The notes: generated by a model not told the origin, from the sequence alone. A stretch of DNA of 64,000 nt from Bacillota bacterium (GCA_023391695.1 JAEWAK010000007.1:1-64000); one strand, 5' to 3'; positions 1 through 9,078 are shown, numbered from the stretch's first letter. Made by a program: numbers and translations.

Positions 1-3
1 GCA

Positions 4-38
4 ATTTTGGGAACGTAGACCCGCTACGCCCCCAAAAT
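4..38. repeat. Strong intergenic hairpin
   Basis: Outer arms ATTTTGGG (4-11) and CCCAAAAT (31-38) are perfect complements. Inside them CGTAG (14-18) pairs with CTACG (24-28) across a small symmetric internal loop. It lies about 90 bases beyond the cutC stop codon. No T-run follows on the visible side, so it may be a REP-like element rather than a terminator. Nothing else is recognisable in 39-128. Confidence 0.5.
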
Positions 39-128
39 CGCTCCTTGTCTCCCACAAAGTGGAACATTCAGCCCGGCACAAGCAGTTTTCAGACACACCC
101 TAGAATAACCTTCTTAAAATGATACCTT

Positions 129-887
129 TTATGCAGTCCATCCCTCATATTTTTTTAATACCTCTTTCGCCTCCTTGATTTTCTCCGGTTCCGTACGCCA
201 GATCTGAAACTCACTGATATCCTTAAGCCCCATAGAAACCCCTTCTTTCCGATATTCCATTCCACTGTCAATGATGGTTTTTCCAGACAAATGATACGCA
301 GGTGCTTTGGAGTATGGAAGCAGTTCATTTATTACCCTGGCATTAACACCGCTTCCTGCCATAATCTCAATTCTTCCGGCACTCTTTTCGACAAGGTTTT
401 TTATACATTCTTTGCCTTCCAGACAACTGTTCTTCTGCCCTGAAGTTAAAATCGTATGAATTCCAAGATCACAGGCCTGTTCCAAACACTGATACGGATC
501 TTTACACACATCAAACGCCCGGTGAAGGGTGATTGGAATTCCATCCGCTTCCTTAATGAGTACCTCCATTTTATTCACATCCAGATTTCCGTCTTTTTGT
601 AAAATACCAATTACGATCCCATCTGTGCCAAGATCTTTAAATTGCTTTATCTCATCCCGGATCACAGAGAATTCATACTCCGTATAATAGAAGTCACCAA
701 ATCTGGGACGTACTAATACATTTATTTTTATATCACATAATTTTCTTACTTTATTAAATAACGCCGGTGTTGGTGTTGTTCCTCCTATAACCAGATTGGA
801 ACAGAGTTCCAGCCTGTCTGCCCCTGCGTCTGCCGCCAGAATTGCCGACTCCACACTATCTACACATGCTTCTAAAACGTAATTCAT
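129..887 (-). CDS. cutC: CutC family protein (PF03932)
   Basis: About 252-residue TIM-barrel protein of the CutC family, recognised from the N-terminal ACVDSVESA and ADRLELCSNL signatures and the later PITLHRAFD, LTSGQ and IMAGSGVN motifs. The name means copper homeostasis, but in E. coli the copper phenotype was traced to the MicL small RNA made from the same locus, so the enzymatic role of the family is unsettled. The open frame reaches 908, but the ATG at 887 is preferred: AGAGG sits 8-9 bases upstream of it and the usual family N-terminus begins there. It lies downstream of the M81 peptidase gene on the same strand, with a hairpin-rich 275-base gap between them. Its context is carbohydrate uptake, not metal handling. 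Confidence 0.88.
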   Translation of the reverse strand: MNYVLEACVDSVESAILAADAGADRLELCSNLVIGGTTPTPALFNKVRKLCDIKINVLVRPRFGDFYYTEYEFSVIRDEIKQFKDLGTDGIVIGILQKDGNLDVNKMEVLIKEADGIPITLHRAFDVCKDPYQCLEQACDLGIHTILTSGQKNSCLEGKECIKNLVEKSAGRIEIMAGSGVNARVINELLPYSKAPAYHLSGKTIIDSGMEYRKEGVSMGLKDISEFQIWRTEPEKIKEAKEVLKKYEGWTA

Positions 888-922
888 ATCGTAATCCTCT
901 TTTCCCATTCTAATTTTTAGAA

Positions 923-1068
923 CTAAGCATATAGCTTAGTAAACGCTCGTGCCAAGCACGTCCAGCAAAGCCGGTAATTTCATAACGCGCGAGTGTGCCT
1001 TTGCCCGATTCCAATGCTGACGCGCTGTCACTTCAGTGACTATTTCCTTTGTGGGGCGGCAAAGGAAA
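923..1068. repeat. Cluster of short perfect inverted repeats
   Basis: Four small palindromes crowd this gap: CTAAGC/GCTTAG (923-939), CGTGC/GCACG (948-960), GTCACT/AGTGAC (1027-1040) and TTTCCTTT/AAAGGAAA (1043-1068, 10-base loop). The stretch is richer in G+C than its surroundings. On the minus strand it would be the leader of cutC or the trailer of the peptidase gene. No protein-coding signal is apparent. Function unknown; a degraded mobile or REP-type element is possible. Confidence 0.4.
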
Positions 1069-1085
1069 AGAAAATTCTCTCATCG

Positions 1086-1121
1086 AAAAACGCCTGAATC
1101 CTTTTAGATCCCGGCGTTTTT
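1086..1121 (-). terminator. Probable terminator of the M81 peptidase gene
   Basis: AAAAACGCC (1086-1094) and GGCGTTTTT (1113-1121) form a perfect 9-bp stem ending in T-rich sequence on both strands. It lies about 40 bases downstream of the M81 stop codon. It would work in either direction. Confidence 0.6.
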
Positions 1122-1162
1122 TAAGTAAAAGCGGATATTCCGGGTCTGCTGCGCTATGGCCC

Positions 1163-2608
1163 TTACCCTGCATATATTTCTGTAATTCTTTTGCTGTCCG
1201 TAACCCGTTCCAGCGGTTCCAGCGGGCGCCGTATCTTTTTATATTCCAGAAGATTTAAATCCTGTGCGCAGTTTCCCGGCGTCAATGCCATAATAAATCT
1301 CCTGGCAATCCGGTAAAAATCAGGTGTCAGATATCCCTGCTTTACCACCACTATTTCAAAGTCAAATGCACTTAACCGGTAAGTATTCAGCACCTCTTCC
1401 GATATGATGGGACCTCTTTCCGCCAGAATAAGCAATGTAATATTATCCTTTTTGAGTATTGCCGCAGCTGCTTTTTCTTCTTCATAAAATACCTCTACCA
1501 GCCTGGCCTTGTCAAGTCTTACCCGGACACTCTTTTCTTTATCAATACTCCCGCCTAACGTCACCGTGAAAGTATCACCGGCTTTTTTATCTTTACACAG
1601 TTCAACCGCGGGTGCGTCGATAAATCCTGCTATTAATATTTTCTTTTTGCTCTTTTCCAGAATAATTCTCAGCAAATAGGCATTATCACCTGCCGCACCG
1701 GCAGTAACATTATCGGCGGAATCCGAAAGAAATGCCGGGTATTCTTCTCCCTGCTCCAGCTGCGTAAGTGCTTCCTCCGGTTCCATGGATACACCCTGGA
1801 ATTTAAACTTTTCCCTGTTATTCCAGATATAGCTTCCAAACTTCCTTGCCTCTTTTATACCCCTGGTTTTATCACCGGAGCCCGAAATTACTATGGCTCC
1901 GCCTCCCTGCGGGCAGTCGACCCAGGGCATGCCTGCAAAATAGGAGGCACACCATACATTTTCAATCGTTTCCAAATCGGGAAGCATTTTCATAATTTGA
2001 GCCCCCATCCCTGACTCCGTCATAAAATTTTCCCCGGGCATCATCATGGGGATGCGTATCAGTTCCGTCCAGGGCATAACCTCTTCCTCCAAAGCCCGGA
2101 TCAGCATCCTGGCTGCACGTATCCGGGTTTCATCGATATCAATATGAGGTGCTGTCCTGTATCCGTAAATAATATTACACAGCTTTGACAATGTATATGT
2201 ATTATTTGCATGTAAATCCAATGCGGCGGCGATAGGGACGGTCCCTCCCACTCTTTCTCTGATGAGACTCACCAATAAAGCATCTCCGCTGCCGACAAAT
2301 TCCACCTCCAATGCTCCATGCAGCGGTAAAAACACACCGTTTACCGATCCGTCTGCAGGCAGCTGTTCTAAAATTTCTTCCACGATTTTCCGGTATTCTT
2401 CCAGTTTTAAAATGCCGCCCGGGCACGCATCCGCATAAATTCCCGGAATAACTTCATAACCGGCTTCCTGAAATTCTTTTATGCCGGCCATCTGCCGTAT
2501 TAATTTATCTCCTTTCAGGTAAACCGTAAAATCTTCTTTTGTAGACATTAAAGGAGAAAAAGAATTGCTCTCCTGATGAATGCCCGCTACAAATATTTTT
2601 TTCTTCAT
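1163..2608 (-). CDS. M81 family metallopeptidase (MlrC-like)
   Basis: 481 residues with the two-part MlrC architecture: an N-terminal DUF1485/M81 domain and a C-terminal MlrC_C domain. The N-terminus carries the family signature GIHQESNSFSP. ALDLHANNT (near residue 135) and GYRTAPHIDIDET (near 152) hold the expected zinc-binding Asp and His residues. The best known member is microcystinase MlrC, which hydrolyses linearised microcystin; most relatives in Clostridia have unknown peptide or amide substrates. No signal peptide, so it is cytoplasmic. The neighbours (PucR-type regulator, ABC importer, DUF1177 protein) suggest it hydrolyses an imported compound. The substrate is not deducible from sequence. 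Confidence 0.88.
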   Translation of the reverse strand: MKKKIFVAGIHQESNSFSPLMSTKEDFTVYLKGDKLIRQMAGIKEFQEAGYEVIPGIYADACPGGILKLEEYRKIVEEILEQLPADGSVNGVFLPLHGALEVEFVGSGDALLVSLIRERVGGTVPIAAALDLHANNTYTLSKLCNIIYGYRTAPHIDIDETRIRAARMLIRALEEEVMPWTELIRIPMMMPGENFMTESGMGAQIMKMLPDLETIENVWCASYFAGMPWVDCPQGGGAIVISGSGDKTRGIKEARKFGSYIWNNREKFKFQGVSMEPEEALTQLEQGEEYPAFLSDSADNVTAGAAGDNAYLLRIILEKSKKKILIAGFIDAPAVELCKDKKAGDTFTVTLGGSIDKEKSVRVRLDKARLVEVFYEEEKAAAAILKKDNITLLILAERGPIISEEVLNTYRLSAFDFEIVVVKQGYLTPDFYRIARRFIMALTPGNCAQDLNLLEYKKIRRPLEPLERVTDSKRITEIYAG

Positions 2609-2924
2609 ATTCCACTCATCCTTTACATTATCAGTATTTTCAGATATAATCAGATATTAATTAACTTAAGTAAATTTATAATTCAACCAGAGATGCCTTG
2701 CATCCCAAAGTTTAATTCTAATTCAAATCCTATATAAGTAACCCGCTAATTGGCACAATACGCATGACGCTTAAGATGAAATTGCTATTAAAGTGACATC
2801 GCGGCAGCCCCAGGAGTCTGACAAGTCAGACTCTTTCTCGAAATAAACAACCTACGTCCGGTTTCCAAAAGTGATGATAAAACAATGATACTATAACAAA
2901 TTCAGTAATAAGAAGGAGTGCCGT
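2609..2924. other. Divergent intergenic region with a perfect palindrome
   Basis: This 316-base gap separates the divergently transcribed M81 peptidase and PucR-type regulator genes and should hold both promoters. No convincing -35/-10 pair was found. The standout is a perfect 9-2-9 inverted repeat at 2814-2833, GAGTCTGAC and GTCAGACTC around AA, followed by TTTCTC. It could be an operator, a short terminator or a REP-like relic. Confidence 0.45.
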
Positions 2925-4169
2925 ATGAAACAGAATACTATTAATGAGAGAAAAATATACCAGGAGCTTATCAGGGTCTCTAATTTATACTATTCCAATT
3001 GCACCATCTGGGACATGCTGAATTATATATCCAATATTTCCGGATTAATTACAGTGCTTGCTGATTCAGCATATCAACCGGTATCTGCCCGGTTTCCGAC
3101 TGCTTCCGACAAACAGGAACCGGATCCTTCCCAATCGCTTAATATCATCCCTCTCAGTAAATTTCCGGATGCGGATTCCATTCTGCCGATAAAATTGTAT
3201 GACAGGGTCCTGAATTTTAAGGTTCTGAACCTTCCTAACCAGACCCATTTTCTGTGTATCGAGAAAGACTTTGAAAGCAAGGACTCCTTTATTCAGACTA
3301 TTATAAAAAATGCCCTGCCCTTTTTGGCTTTGACGGTAGATAAAGAATCCGTATCCGCCTTTAGCAATTATTCCAGTGACTATTATGATTTGTTTTTACA
3401 GATCCTCCACGGCGGCGCCGGAAATTCACCGGAAAAAATCAGGAATATCTGTAACATATATAACTTCAATCCTGATTTAAAACGAATCTGTATGACTATC
3501 CAGTTAGAAGATACTTCCACGTCTGCCGGTAAGTTAAAGGAGCTGACCAATCAGATCCGAATGAATCTGACCAATGAAAAGTACTTTCTAATTTCCCAGA
3601 AAGACTATATCAGTATCTTTCTGCTCTATTCAACGGAAAACCAGGACCTGGATATCATTACGCAAAGCTATGTGCTGGCGGAATCCCTTTTTGAAGAATT
3701 ATCGGGAGACTATTCTTTACGGATCGGCTTCAGCAGCGCCCATACCGGTATTGAAACCATAGGTGCTTCCTTTGAGGAGAGCTTTAAATCCATCAATATA
3801 CAAAAGCAGTTAAAGCTTCCAGAAAGCGCCTCCTCCTATTTTGAGCAAAGTATTTACCACATCCTGAATATACCGGAACTGCAGAATTTCAGAAAGCTGG
3901 CAAATGATATTATTTCTCCTTTGATCGAATATGACACGGTAAACGGGGCGAATTACTTTGAGACCCTGCAGCAGTATTATTTTAATTCCTTCAATATGCA
4001 AAAGACCGCCAATGCACTGTATATACACCGGAATACCTTAACTTACCGCCTTCAGCAGATCAAGGAGCTTCTAAAATTTGATTTTGATTTTGAACATAAT
4101 ATCGATGCTTTATTAACCTTGTATTTATGTGTCTGCGTCTATAAACTCGGATATCATCCGGGCAAATAA
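2925..4169 (+). CDS. PucR/CdaR-type helix-turn-helix regulator
   Basis: 414-residue cytoplasmic transcription factor. The last ~60 residues match the PucR C-terminal helix-turn-helix (HTH_30), with the diagnostic NMQKTANALYIHRNTLTYRL around residues 358-377. The middle portion resembles the GGDEF-like domain seen in CdaR/PucR proteins, and the first ~130 residues would be the ligand-sensing part. AAGGAG at 2913-2918 lies 6 bases before the ATG. PucR-type proteins usually activate catabolic genes in response to the substrate. It sits between the M81 gene and the ABC importer and ends 2 bases from the importer's convergent last gene, so it most likely controls the importer, the peptidase and the DUF1177 gene (inference). 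Confidence 0.85.
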   Translation: MKQNTINERKIYQELIRVSNLYYSNCTIWDMLNYISNISGLITVLADSAYQPVSARFPTASDKQEPDPSQSLNIIPLSKFPDADSILPIKLYDRVLNFKVLNLPNQTHFLCIEKDFESKDSFIQTIIKNALPFLALTVDKESVSAFSNYSSDYYDLFLQILHGGAGNSPEKIRNICNIYNFNPDLKRICMTIQLEDTSTSAGKLKELTNQIRMNLTNEKYFLISQKDYISIFLLYSTENQDLDIITQSYVLAESLFEELSGDYSLRIGFSSAHTGIETIGASFEESFKSINIQKQLKLPESASSYFEQSIYHILNIPELQNFRKLANDIISPLIEYDTVNGANYFETLQQYYFNSFNMQKTANALYIHRNTLTYRLQQIKELLKFDFDFEHNIDALLTLYLCVCVYKLGYHPGK

Positions 4170-4171
4170 AT

Positions 4172-4999
4172 CTACCCTTTAATACCGGAATTCATGTTTC
4201 CTTCCATAAAATATTTCTGGAGGAAGAAGAACAAAATTACCATTGGTATAATTGCTATGGCGGAAGCAGCCATCAGTAAGGCCCAGTCAACTCCATAGGA
4301 ATTGGTAAACTGGCTTAATCCCAGGGATATGGTCCATTTTTCCGATTTGGTCAGGAAAATGAGGGGTCCCATAAAGTCCGTCCAGGACCAGACAAACGAG
4401 AATAAAGCAACTGTAACAATAGCCGGCTTTACCAGCGGAAGCGCAACCTTAAGATAGATCCACAGCTCGCTTGCACCGTCAATTCTGGCGGCTTCTAAAA
4501 GTTCCTCCGGCAGGCTTAAATAAAACTGCCGCATCAGAAAGATAAAATATGCCTTTCCCAGAAAGTCCGGCAGGACTAACGGAATATAGGTATTGATCCA
4601 TCCGATTTTAGAAAACAAACTGTATAAAGGAATCATCGTAACCGTAAACGGAAGCATCATGGTTGCCATTACGATCAGGAATACCTTATCCCTGCCGGGC
4701 CATTTTAATTTACCAAAGGCATATCCTATCATCGGCGCTGAAATCACATTTCCCAGGACTGCAAGGCTGGTGATTCCTACCGTATTCAGTAAATACTCTA
4801 AATAGGGTATTGCCTCAAAAGCCTCTTTATAATTACCGAATAAAGCCGGATTTGGTATCCATTTGGGAGGATATGCAAAAATCTGATCCGATCCTTTTAG
4901 CGATGTACTTATCAACCATAAAAACGGAATAAGAAAAAATGCTCCCAGAACCAATAATGGGATATACCGGAGATAAAATTTTATTTTTCTTTTACTCAT
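4172..4999 (-). CDS. Carbohydrate ABC transporter permease (MalG-like)
   Basis: 275-residue inner-membrane permease of the MalG/CUT1 family with six predicted membrane spans. The EAA loop that contacts the ATPase is EAARIDGASELWIYLKVALP at about residues 166-185. The first span is near residues 13-33 (YIPLLVLGAFFLIPFLWLIS). Its start overlaps the end of the upstream permease by 4 bases (ATGA), the usual sign of translational coupling. Together with the genes to 7300 it forms a complete CUT1 importer, except that no ATPase is encoded here. CUT1 systems commonly borrow a shared MsmK-type ATPase from elsewhere. The substrate is expected to be a sugar or glycoside. Confidence 0.92.
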   Translation of the reverse strand: MSKRKIKFYLRYIPLLVLGAFFLIPFLWLISTSLKGSDQIFAYPPKWIPNPALFGNYKEAFEAIPYLEYLLNTVGITSLAVLGNVISAPMIGYAFGKLKWPGRDKVFLIVMATMMLPFTVTMIPLYSLFSKIGWINTYIPLVLPDFLGKAYFIFLMRQFYLSLPEELLEAARIDGASELWIYLKVALPLVKPAIVTVALFSFVWSWTDFMGPLIFLTKSEKWTISLGLSQFTNSYGVDWALLMAASAIAIIPMVILFFFLQKYFMEGNMNSGIKG

Positions 5000-5919
5000 C
5001 TGTCATTCCCCCCTGAATTCGAAGCTTTAAAAAGCACAAAGGTAATAACAATCATCCCGATCAACATAATTACGGATAGTGCACTGGAATAACCGAATTT
5101 CAGATACTTAAAGCTTTCATTGTATATATTTACCGCATAAAACATCAGGGAATTCTTTATTCCGCCCAGGTTTCCGTTGCTTTTCGGGGATGAGGCCGCC
5201 ACCATGTAGGACTGGGTAAAAGTATTAAAACCGACAATGATCCCGTTTATTACCTGGAAAAGGGTTATATCGGAAAGCATCGGCCAGGTGATAAAACGGA
5301 ACTTCGCCCAGGAACTGCCGCCATCCAGTTCCACCGCTTCATAATATTCGCCGGATATATTCCCAACTCCGGCCAGGTAAACGATAACCGTGTTTCCTAC
5401 ACACCACAAAGTCATTAAGATTACGGCAGGTTTGGACCATTCCGCAGAGGACAGCCATAACGGCTGCGGCAAATGGAACAGTTTTAAGAAAGAATTTACC
5501 AGGCCATACTGCGGATTCAGCAGCCACATCCAGATAAGGGAACTGGCAACCGGCGGAACCAGGGAAGGCAAATAGTAAACCGTTCTGAAAAATCCTCTCC
5601 CCGGTATTTTCATATTCAATAATACCGCCGAAAAAACGGAAAGAGCGATCTGAAGGGTAACTCCTATAATTACAAAATAGAAAGAGTTATAAACCGATTT
5701 ATAAAATACCGGATCCTTGAATATCTCAATATAATTATCAAACCCAATAAAATCAGGCGCTTTCATCAGATTATATTCCGTAAAGCTATAGTATACAGTT
5801 GAAAAAATCGGGTAAAGATTGAACAGAATCAGCCCGGCGACCCATGGTATCAAAAAAACTGCTGCCAGCCTGATCTGTAATCTTTGATATTTATAACGTT
5901 TTGCTTTTTTAATTTTCAT
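4996..5919 (-). CDS. Carbohydrate ABC transporter permease (MalF/UgpA-like)
   Basis: About 307 residues with six predicted membrane spans and the first-permease EAA loop EAVELDGGSSWAKFRFITWP. The open frame extends upstream to 6033, but that extension lies wholly inside the solute-binding-protein gene and does not look like a permease N-terminus. The ATG at 5919 (alternative 5925) starts the expected cationic MKIKKAKR segment and overlaps the upstream gene by 11 bases. Partner of the 4172-4999 permease in a CUT1 importer. Confidence 0.9.
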   Translation of the reverse strand: MKIKKAKRYKYQRLQIRLAAVFLIPWVAGLILFNLYPIFSTVYYSFTEYNLMKAPDFIGFDNYIEIFKDPVFYKSVYNSFYFVIIGVTLQIALSVFSAVLLNMKIPGRGFFRTVYYLPSLVPPVASSLIWMWLLNPQYGLVNSFLKLFHLPQPLWLSSAEWSKPAVILMTLWCVGNTVIVYLAGVGNISGEYYEAVELDGGSSWAKFRFITWPMLSDITLFQVINGIIVGFNTFTQSYMVAASSPKSNGNLGGIKNSLMFYAVNIYNESFKYLKFGYSSALSVIMLIGMIVITFVLFKASNSGGNDR

Positions 5920-7300
5920 TCCCATTGACCCATCTATCAGCCAGCGGCTGTAACTCATCATATAAATCCTGCAATGCTTCATCCACTGTCTTGTCCCCGC
6001 TGTAAATGGCTTCTTCCGCAAGGCCCTGTCCATCGGAATACTCGGAACTAAAGGGTACTGCCGGGAATGCTTTGGCCTTTCCGGCTAAAACGGTATCAAC
6101 AAACCCTTTCAGCTGCGGTGCCTGGCTTACCAATTCTTCTGATTTTAATGCGCTGTAAGTTGTCGGAAGACTTCCTTTTGCCGCACAGAATTTAATATAA
6201 GCTTCATCCGAAGTCAGGTAATTAATCACATCAAATGCTTTCTCAGCATTTTTACTTGTTGCGGAAACGGATAACATTCCCCCCTGCAATCTGCCTGAAC
6301 CGGCAAGCTCCGTTTTACTCTCCGTAACGGGTACTTCCACTGCTCCCCATTGAAAATTCTCCGGAGCATATTGGTTTATAAAGTTTTCAAACCATTCGCC
6401 TTCAATTGCAAATACTACCTTGCCCTGGAAAAACGGATTGTCGGCAGATGCATAGGTACCAAAACCACTCTTAAATTTTGTCACCGCATCAATTCCATAA
6501 TCCGTATAATACTGAGCTTTGTAAGAAATAGCGTCCTTAAATTCCTGGCTTGTACACGTTACCTGATTTGTTTCAAAATCATAAAATTCCGCACCAAACA
6601 GGTATGGCATTTCAACCCGGTCGATCCAGGGATAATCAGGAACATAACCCAATCTGGTATAATCACCGGAATCATCCTTTAAAGCAGCCTTCTTAGAAAT
6701 CTCCGCCATCTCTTCCAGAGTCTTGGGCGGTTCTGCATTTAATTCCTCCAATACGGCTTTATTGTAGAAAAGCATGTAGGAATCCATGGTATATGGCATG
6801 CCATACTGAACCTCATCGTAATTTCCTAATTTATAAACGGATTCATAAATATTGGATACCTCCATCCCTTTGCCGGCAATATAGTCATCGATTGGTGCCA
6901 GCATACCTGCCTCTGCCCATTTACTGCAGGTCGTATCAGCCGTATAAATAATATCGGGGCCGTCTCCGCTGGGAATAGCGGTAAGCATTTTATCTTCTGT
7001 CTGGGAAGCTAAAGTCTCAACCTGCACGTCGGACTGGCTGCTATTATAATCATCAATTACTGTCTGTAAAGCATCTGCTTCACTTCCGCTCCAGGTATGC
7101 CAGAAATTGATAACCGTTTTTTCACCGTTTTCTGCCGGTGCGGATGTTTCTGCCGGTGCGGATGTTTCTGCCGTGGCAGCCGTATCTGACTGCGTACCGG
7201 CTCCTGTACTTTCCGAATTTCCTTTTGATCCGCAGCCTGTTACGGAAAACACCAAACATGCCGCCATGGCAATACCGAATGCTTTTTTAAATTTTTTCAT
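5909..7300 (-). CDS. Extracellular sugar-binding lipoprotein (family 1)
   Basis: 463 residues. A lipoprotein signal peptide ends in the lipobox VTGC, with Cys23 as the acylated residue. An Ala/Glu/Thr/Ser/Pro linker (residues ~38-60) containing the tandem repeat AETSAP leads into a family-1 solute-binding fold that opens with TVINFWHTWSG and is typical of CUT1 importers. AAGGAGG lies just upstream of the ATG. It is the first gene of the importer operon, expressed from the gap at 7301-7657, and would capture the substrate outside the membrane for the two permeases. Confidence 0.93.
   Translation of the reverse strand: MKKFKKAFGIAMAACLVFSVTGCGSKGNSESTGAGTQSDTAATAETSAPAETSAPAENGEKTVINFWHTWSGSEADALQTVIDDYNSSQSDVQVETLASQTEDKMLTAIPSGDGPDIIYTADTTCSKWAEAGMLAPIDDYIAGKGMEVSNIYESVYKLGNYDEVQYGMPYTMDSYMLFYNKAVLEELNAEPPKTLEEMAEISKKAALKDDSGDYTRLGYVPDYPWIDRVEMPYLFGAEFYDFETNQVTCTSQEFKDAISYKAQYYTDYGIDAVTKFKSGFGTYASADNPFFQGKVVFAIEGEWFENFINQYAPENFQWGAVEVPVTESKTELAGSGRLQGGMLSVSATSKNAEKAFDVINYLTSDEAYIKFCAAKGSLPTTYSALKSEELVSQAPQLKGFVDTVLAGKAKAFPAVPFSSEYSDGQGLAEEAIYSGDKTVDEALQDLYDELQPLADRWVNGNEN
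7131..7166 (-). repeat. Two 18-bp tandem repeats in the lipoprotein linker
   Basis: TCTGCCGGTGCGGATGTT occurs twice back to back (7131-7148, 7149-7166), followed by a partial third copy. It encodes the AETSAP repeats between the lipid anchor and the binding domain, so copy-number change would only alter linker length. Confidence 0.8.
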
Positions 7301-7657
7301 TTTTCTTTCCTCCTTATTCTAAAAAAAGCGGCCCCAAAATTATGATATGGTCCGCTTCTTTGCTTACATTATTTCGTATTAAATCATTTGAACTAAAGAT
7401 AGTATATAAAACTATGGTATTAATGTCCTCGTTATTATGCACAAGAAACATCCGCATATTTTTAGGCAGGGTGCACAAGCGGTTTAAAACATCTTTTGCT
7501 ATACTAGATTATTAATTACGGCACTTTCTAAATTTGATTATTCCGGGTAACCACATAAGGTCGAATACAATAGAAGAAATTGAATGAACACAAATTAATG
7601 ACAGCCATGTAAAAACCACCATAAATAAATGAATAAATCAACAGGAGGATTAAAAAC
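7301..7657. promoter_or_regulatory. Divergent control region of importer and DUF1177 gene
   Basis: 357 bases between the divergent starts of the binding-protein and DUF1177 genes. The octamer TGCACAAG is repeated directly at 7438-7445 and 7472-7479, 34 bases apart (about three helical turns), which would suit a dimeric regulator bound on one DNA face. A TATACT just before 7505 could be a -10 for the DUF1177 gene, but no good -35 accompanies it. No coding signal is seen. Confidence 0.35.
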
Positions 7658-8608
7658 ATGTTATTGAAACAACTAATGGAAGTCTATGATATTTTGGATG
7701 ACAGTACTGCTTCAGGCAGTAAAATGAAAGATTACTATTTAAGATTAAAACCGGATGCGAATGTTGAAACCTTTGTACTGGACGGTCCCAAAGGCAGTAC
7801 CGATGTAATCAGGATACTGATACCGGGCCGCTGCGGTAAAGCGAAGGGCGGAACTGCTCCTACGTTAGGAATTATCGGCCGTCTGGGCGGATTAGGTGCC
7901 AGACCGGAAATGACCGGCTTTGTGTCGGATGGTGACGGTGCTTGTACTGCACTTACCGTTGCCGCCAAATTATTGGACATGCAGGCAAAAGGCGATTATC
8001 TTACGGGAGATGTAATCGTTGCCACACATATTTGTCCCAATGCCCCGACGGAACCCCATCACCCCGTGCCTTTTATGGGTTCCCCGGTTGAAATGTCGCA
8101 AAATAATGAAACAGAGGTGTTGCCGGAAATGGATGCCATACTCTCTATCGATACAACAAAGGGCAACCGGCTGATCAACCACAGAGGCTTCGCCTTATCC
8201 AACACGGTAAAGGACGGTTATATTTTACGGGTATCCGATGACTTACTGGACATAATGCAGACCACTACTGGAGAACTCCCCTACATATTTCCGCTTGCCA
8301 CCCAGGATATCACCCCCTACGGCAATGGTCTATATCACTTAAACAGTATTTTGCAGCCTACTGTCGCAACCTCCGTACCGGTAGTCGGTGTAGCAATTAC
8401 TACACAAACCATGGTAGCCGGCTGTGCTACAGGCGCAAGCCACCATAACGATATAGAAGAAGCCGCACGCTTTTCTGTTGAAGTGGCCAAATATTTTGGG
8501 AAAGGGAACTGCCAATTCTATGACGAAAAAGAATTCCGGAAGTTAGTTAAATTATACGGAACTATGGAACATTTAAAGACTTTGGGGAAAGGGGCTGTTA
8601 CTGAATAA
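7658..8608 (+). CDS. DUF1177 domain-containing protein
   Basis: 316-residue cytoplasmic protein that I recognise as the DUF1177 family by its overall sequence and length: N-terminal MLLKQLMEVYDILDD, a GGLGARPEMTGFVSDGDGA segment and a later ATHICPNAPTEPHHPVPFMG segment. The function is uncharacterised. The conserved His/Asp-rich stretch VATHICPNAPTEPHH might hold active-site residues (inference). AGGAGG precedes the ATG by about 10 bases. It is divergent from the sugar-type importer and near an M81 peptidase and a PucR regulator, which suggests a role in degrading the imported compound. A decayed partial copy lies at 9072-9247. Confidence 0.78.
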   Translation: MLLKQLMEVYDILDDSTASGSKMKDYYLRLKPDANVETFVLDGPKGSTDVIRILIPGRCGKAKGGTAPTLGIIGRLGGLGARPEMTGFVSDGDGACTALTVAAKLLDMQAKGDYLTGDVIVATHICPNAPTEPHHPVPFMGSPVEMSQNNETEVLPEMDAILSIDTTKGNRLINHRGFALSNTVKDGYILRVSDDLLDIMQTTTGELPYIFPLATQDITPYGNGLYHLNSILQPTVATSVPVVGVAITTQTMVAGCATGASHHNDIEEAARFSVEVAKYFGKGNCQFYDEKEFRKLVKLYGTMEHLKTLGKGAVTE

Positions 8609-8796
8609 CCTGATAACCGCAATCGGTAGGAGTCGATGTATCATAATTACATTTAGGTTCTTTTTCTATTCCAGATTCTCTGATATAAACAGTAATCTTA
8701 TACGAAAGAAATAGATTTATTATATTACTTTATAAGCTTCTTGGGAATGTAAACAAAAAATAATTAAAATTATTTAAGATATCAACTGTCAGAATG

Positions 8797-8833
8797 TTTG
8801 CCCCGTATGTTAAAATAAAACTTACGGGGCAAA
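8797..8833 (+). terminator. Stem-loop terminator after the DUF1177 gene
   Basis: TTTGCCCCGTA (8797-8807) pairs perfectly with TACGGGGCAAA (8823-8833) over 11 bp, and TTATTT follows. It is about 190 bases downstream of the stop codon; the stretch 8609-8796 shows nothing recognisable. Confidence 0.65.
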
Positions 8834-8910
8834 TTATTTAGCTTACATTTTTAGAATGTTTTACTTTCCGAATAAGAAGACAAATAGGATATAAAATTAC
8901 TACTACAATA

Positions 8911-9078
8911 TCAATAATAAAAACAATCTACCAAATCTATACAATCAATATTATCTGCCATATATGCTGCTAAAACTTGCATGAAATATTCAGGTTGTTG
9001 ACAAACCTCAAAATCCAAACCTACGAGCCACTTTCCATCATATCTGGTTATTTCACTATATGGCAGTGACTTAATCAT
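8911..9078 (-). pseudogene. Small ORF, possible gene tail of unknown origin
   Basis: A 55-codon minus-strand frame starts at ATG 9078 and ends with TGA at 8911. Its product has ordinary protein composition (TRYDGKWLVGLDFEVCQQ, then an acidic tail ending DLVDCFYY). There is no convincing ribosome binding site. Its first codons overlap the DUF1177 remnant, so it is more likely the surviving C-terminal end of a gene broken by the rearrangement that left that remnant than an intact gene. Family not recognised. Confidence 0.3.

Noticed and set aside
5920..6033. N-terminal extension of the MalF-like permease
   Set aside because: It lies wholly inside the binding-protein gene, and the extension does not resemble a permease N-terminus.
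7131..7166. Phase-variable repeat
   Set aside because: The 18-bp unit is a multiple of three and only two copies exist, so changes would merely alter linker length.
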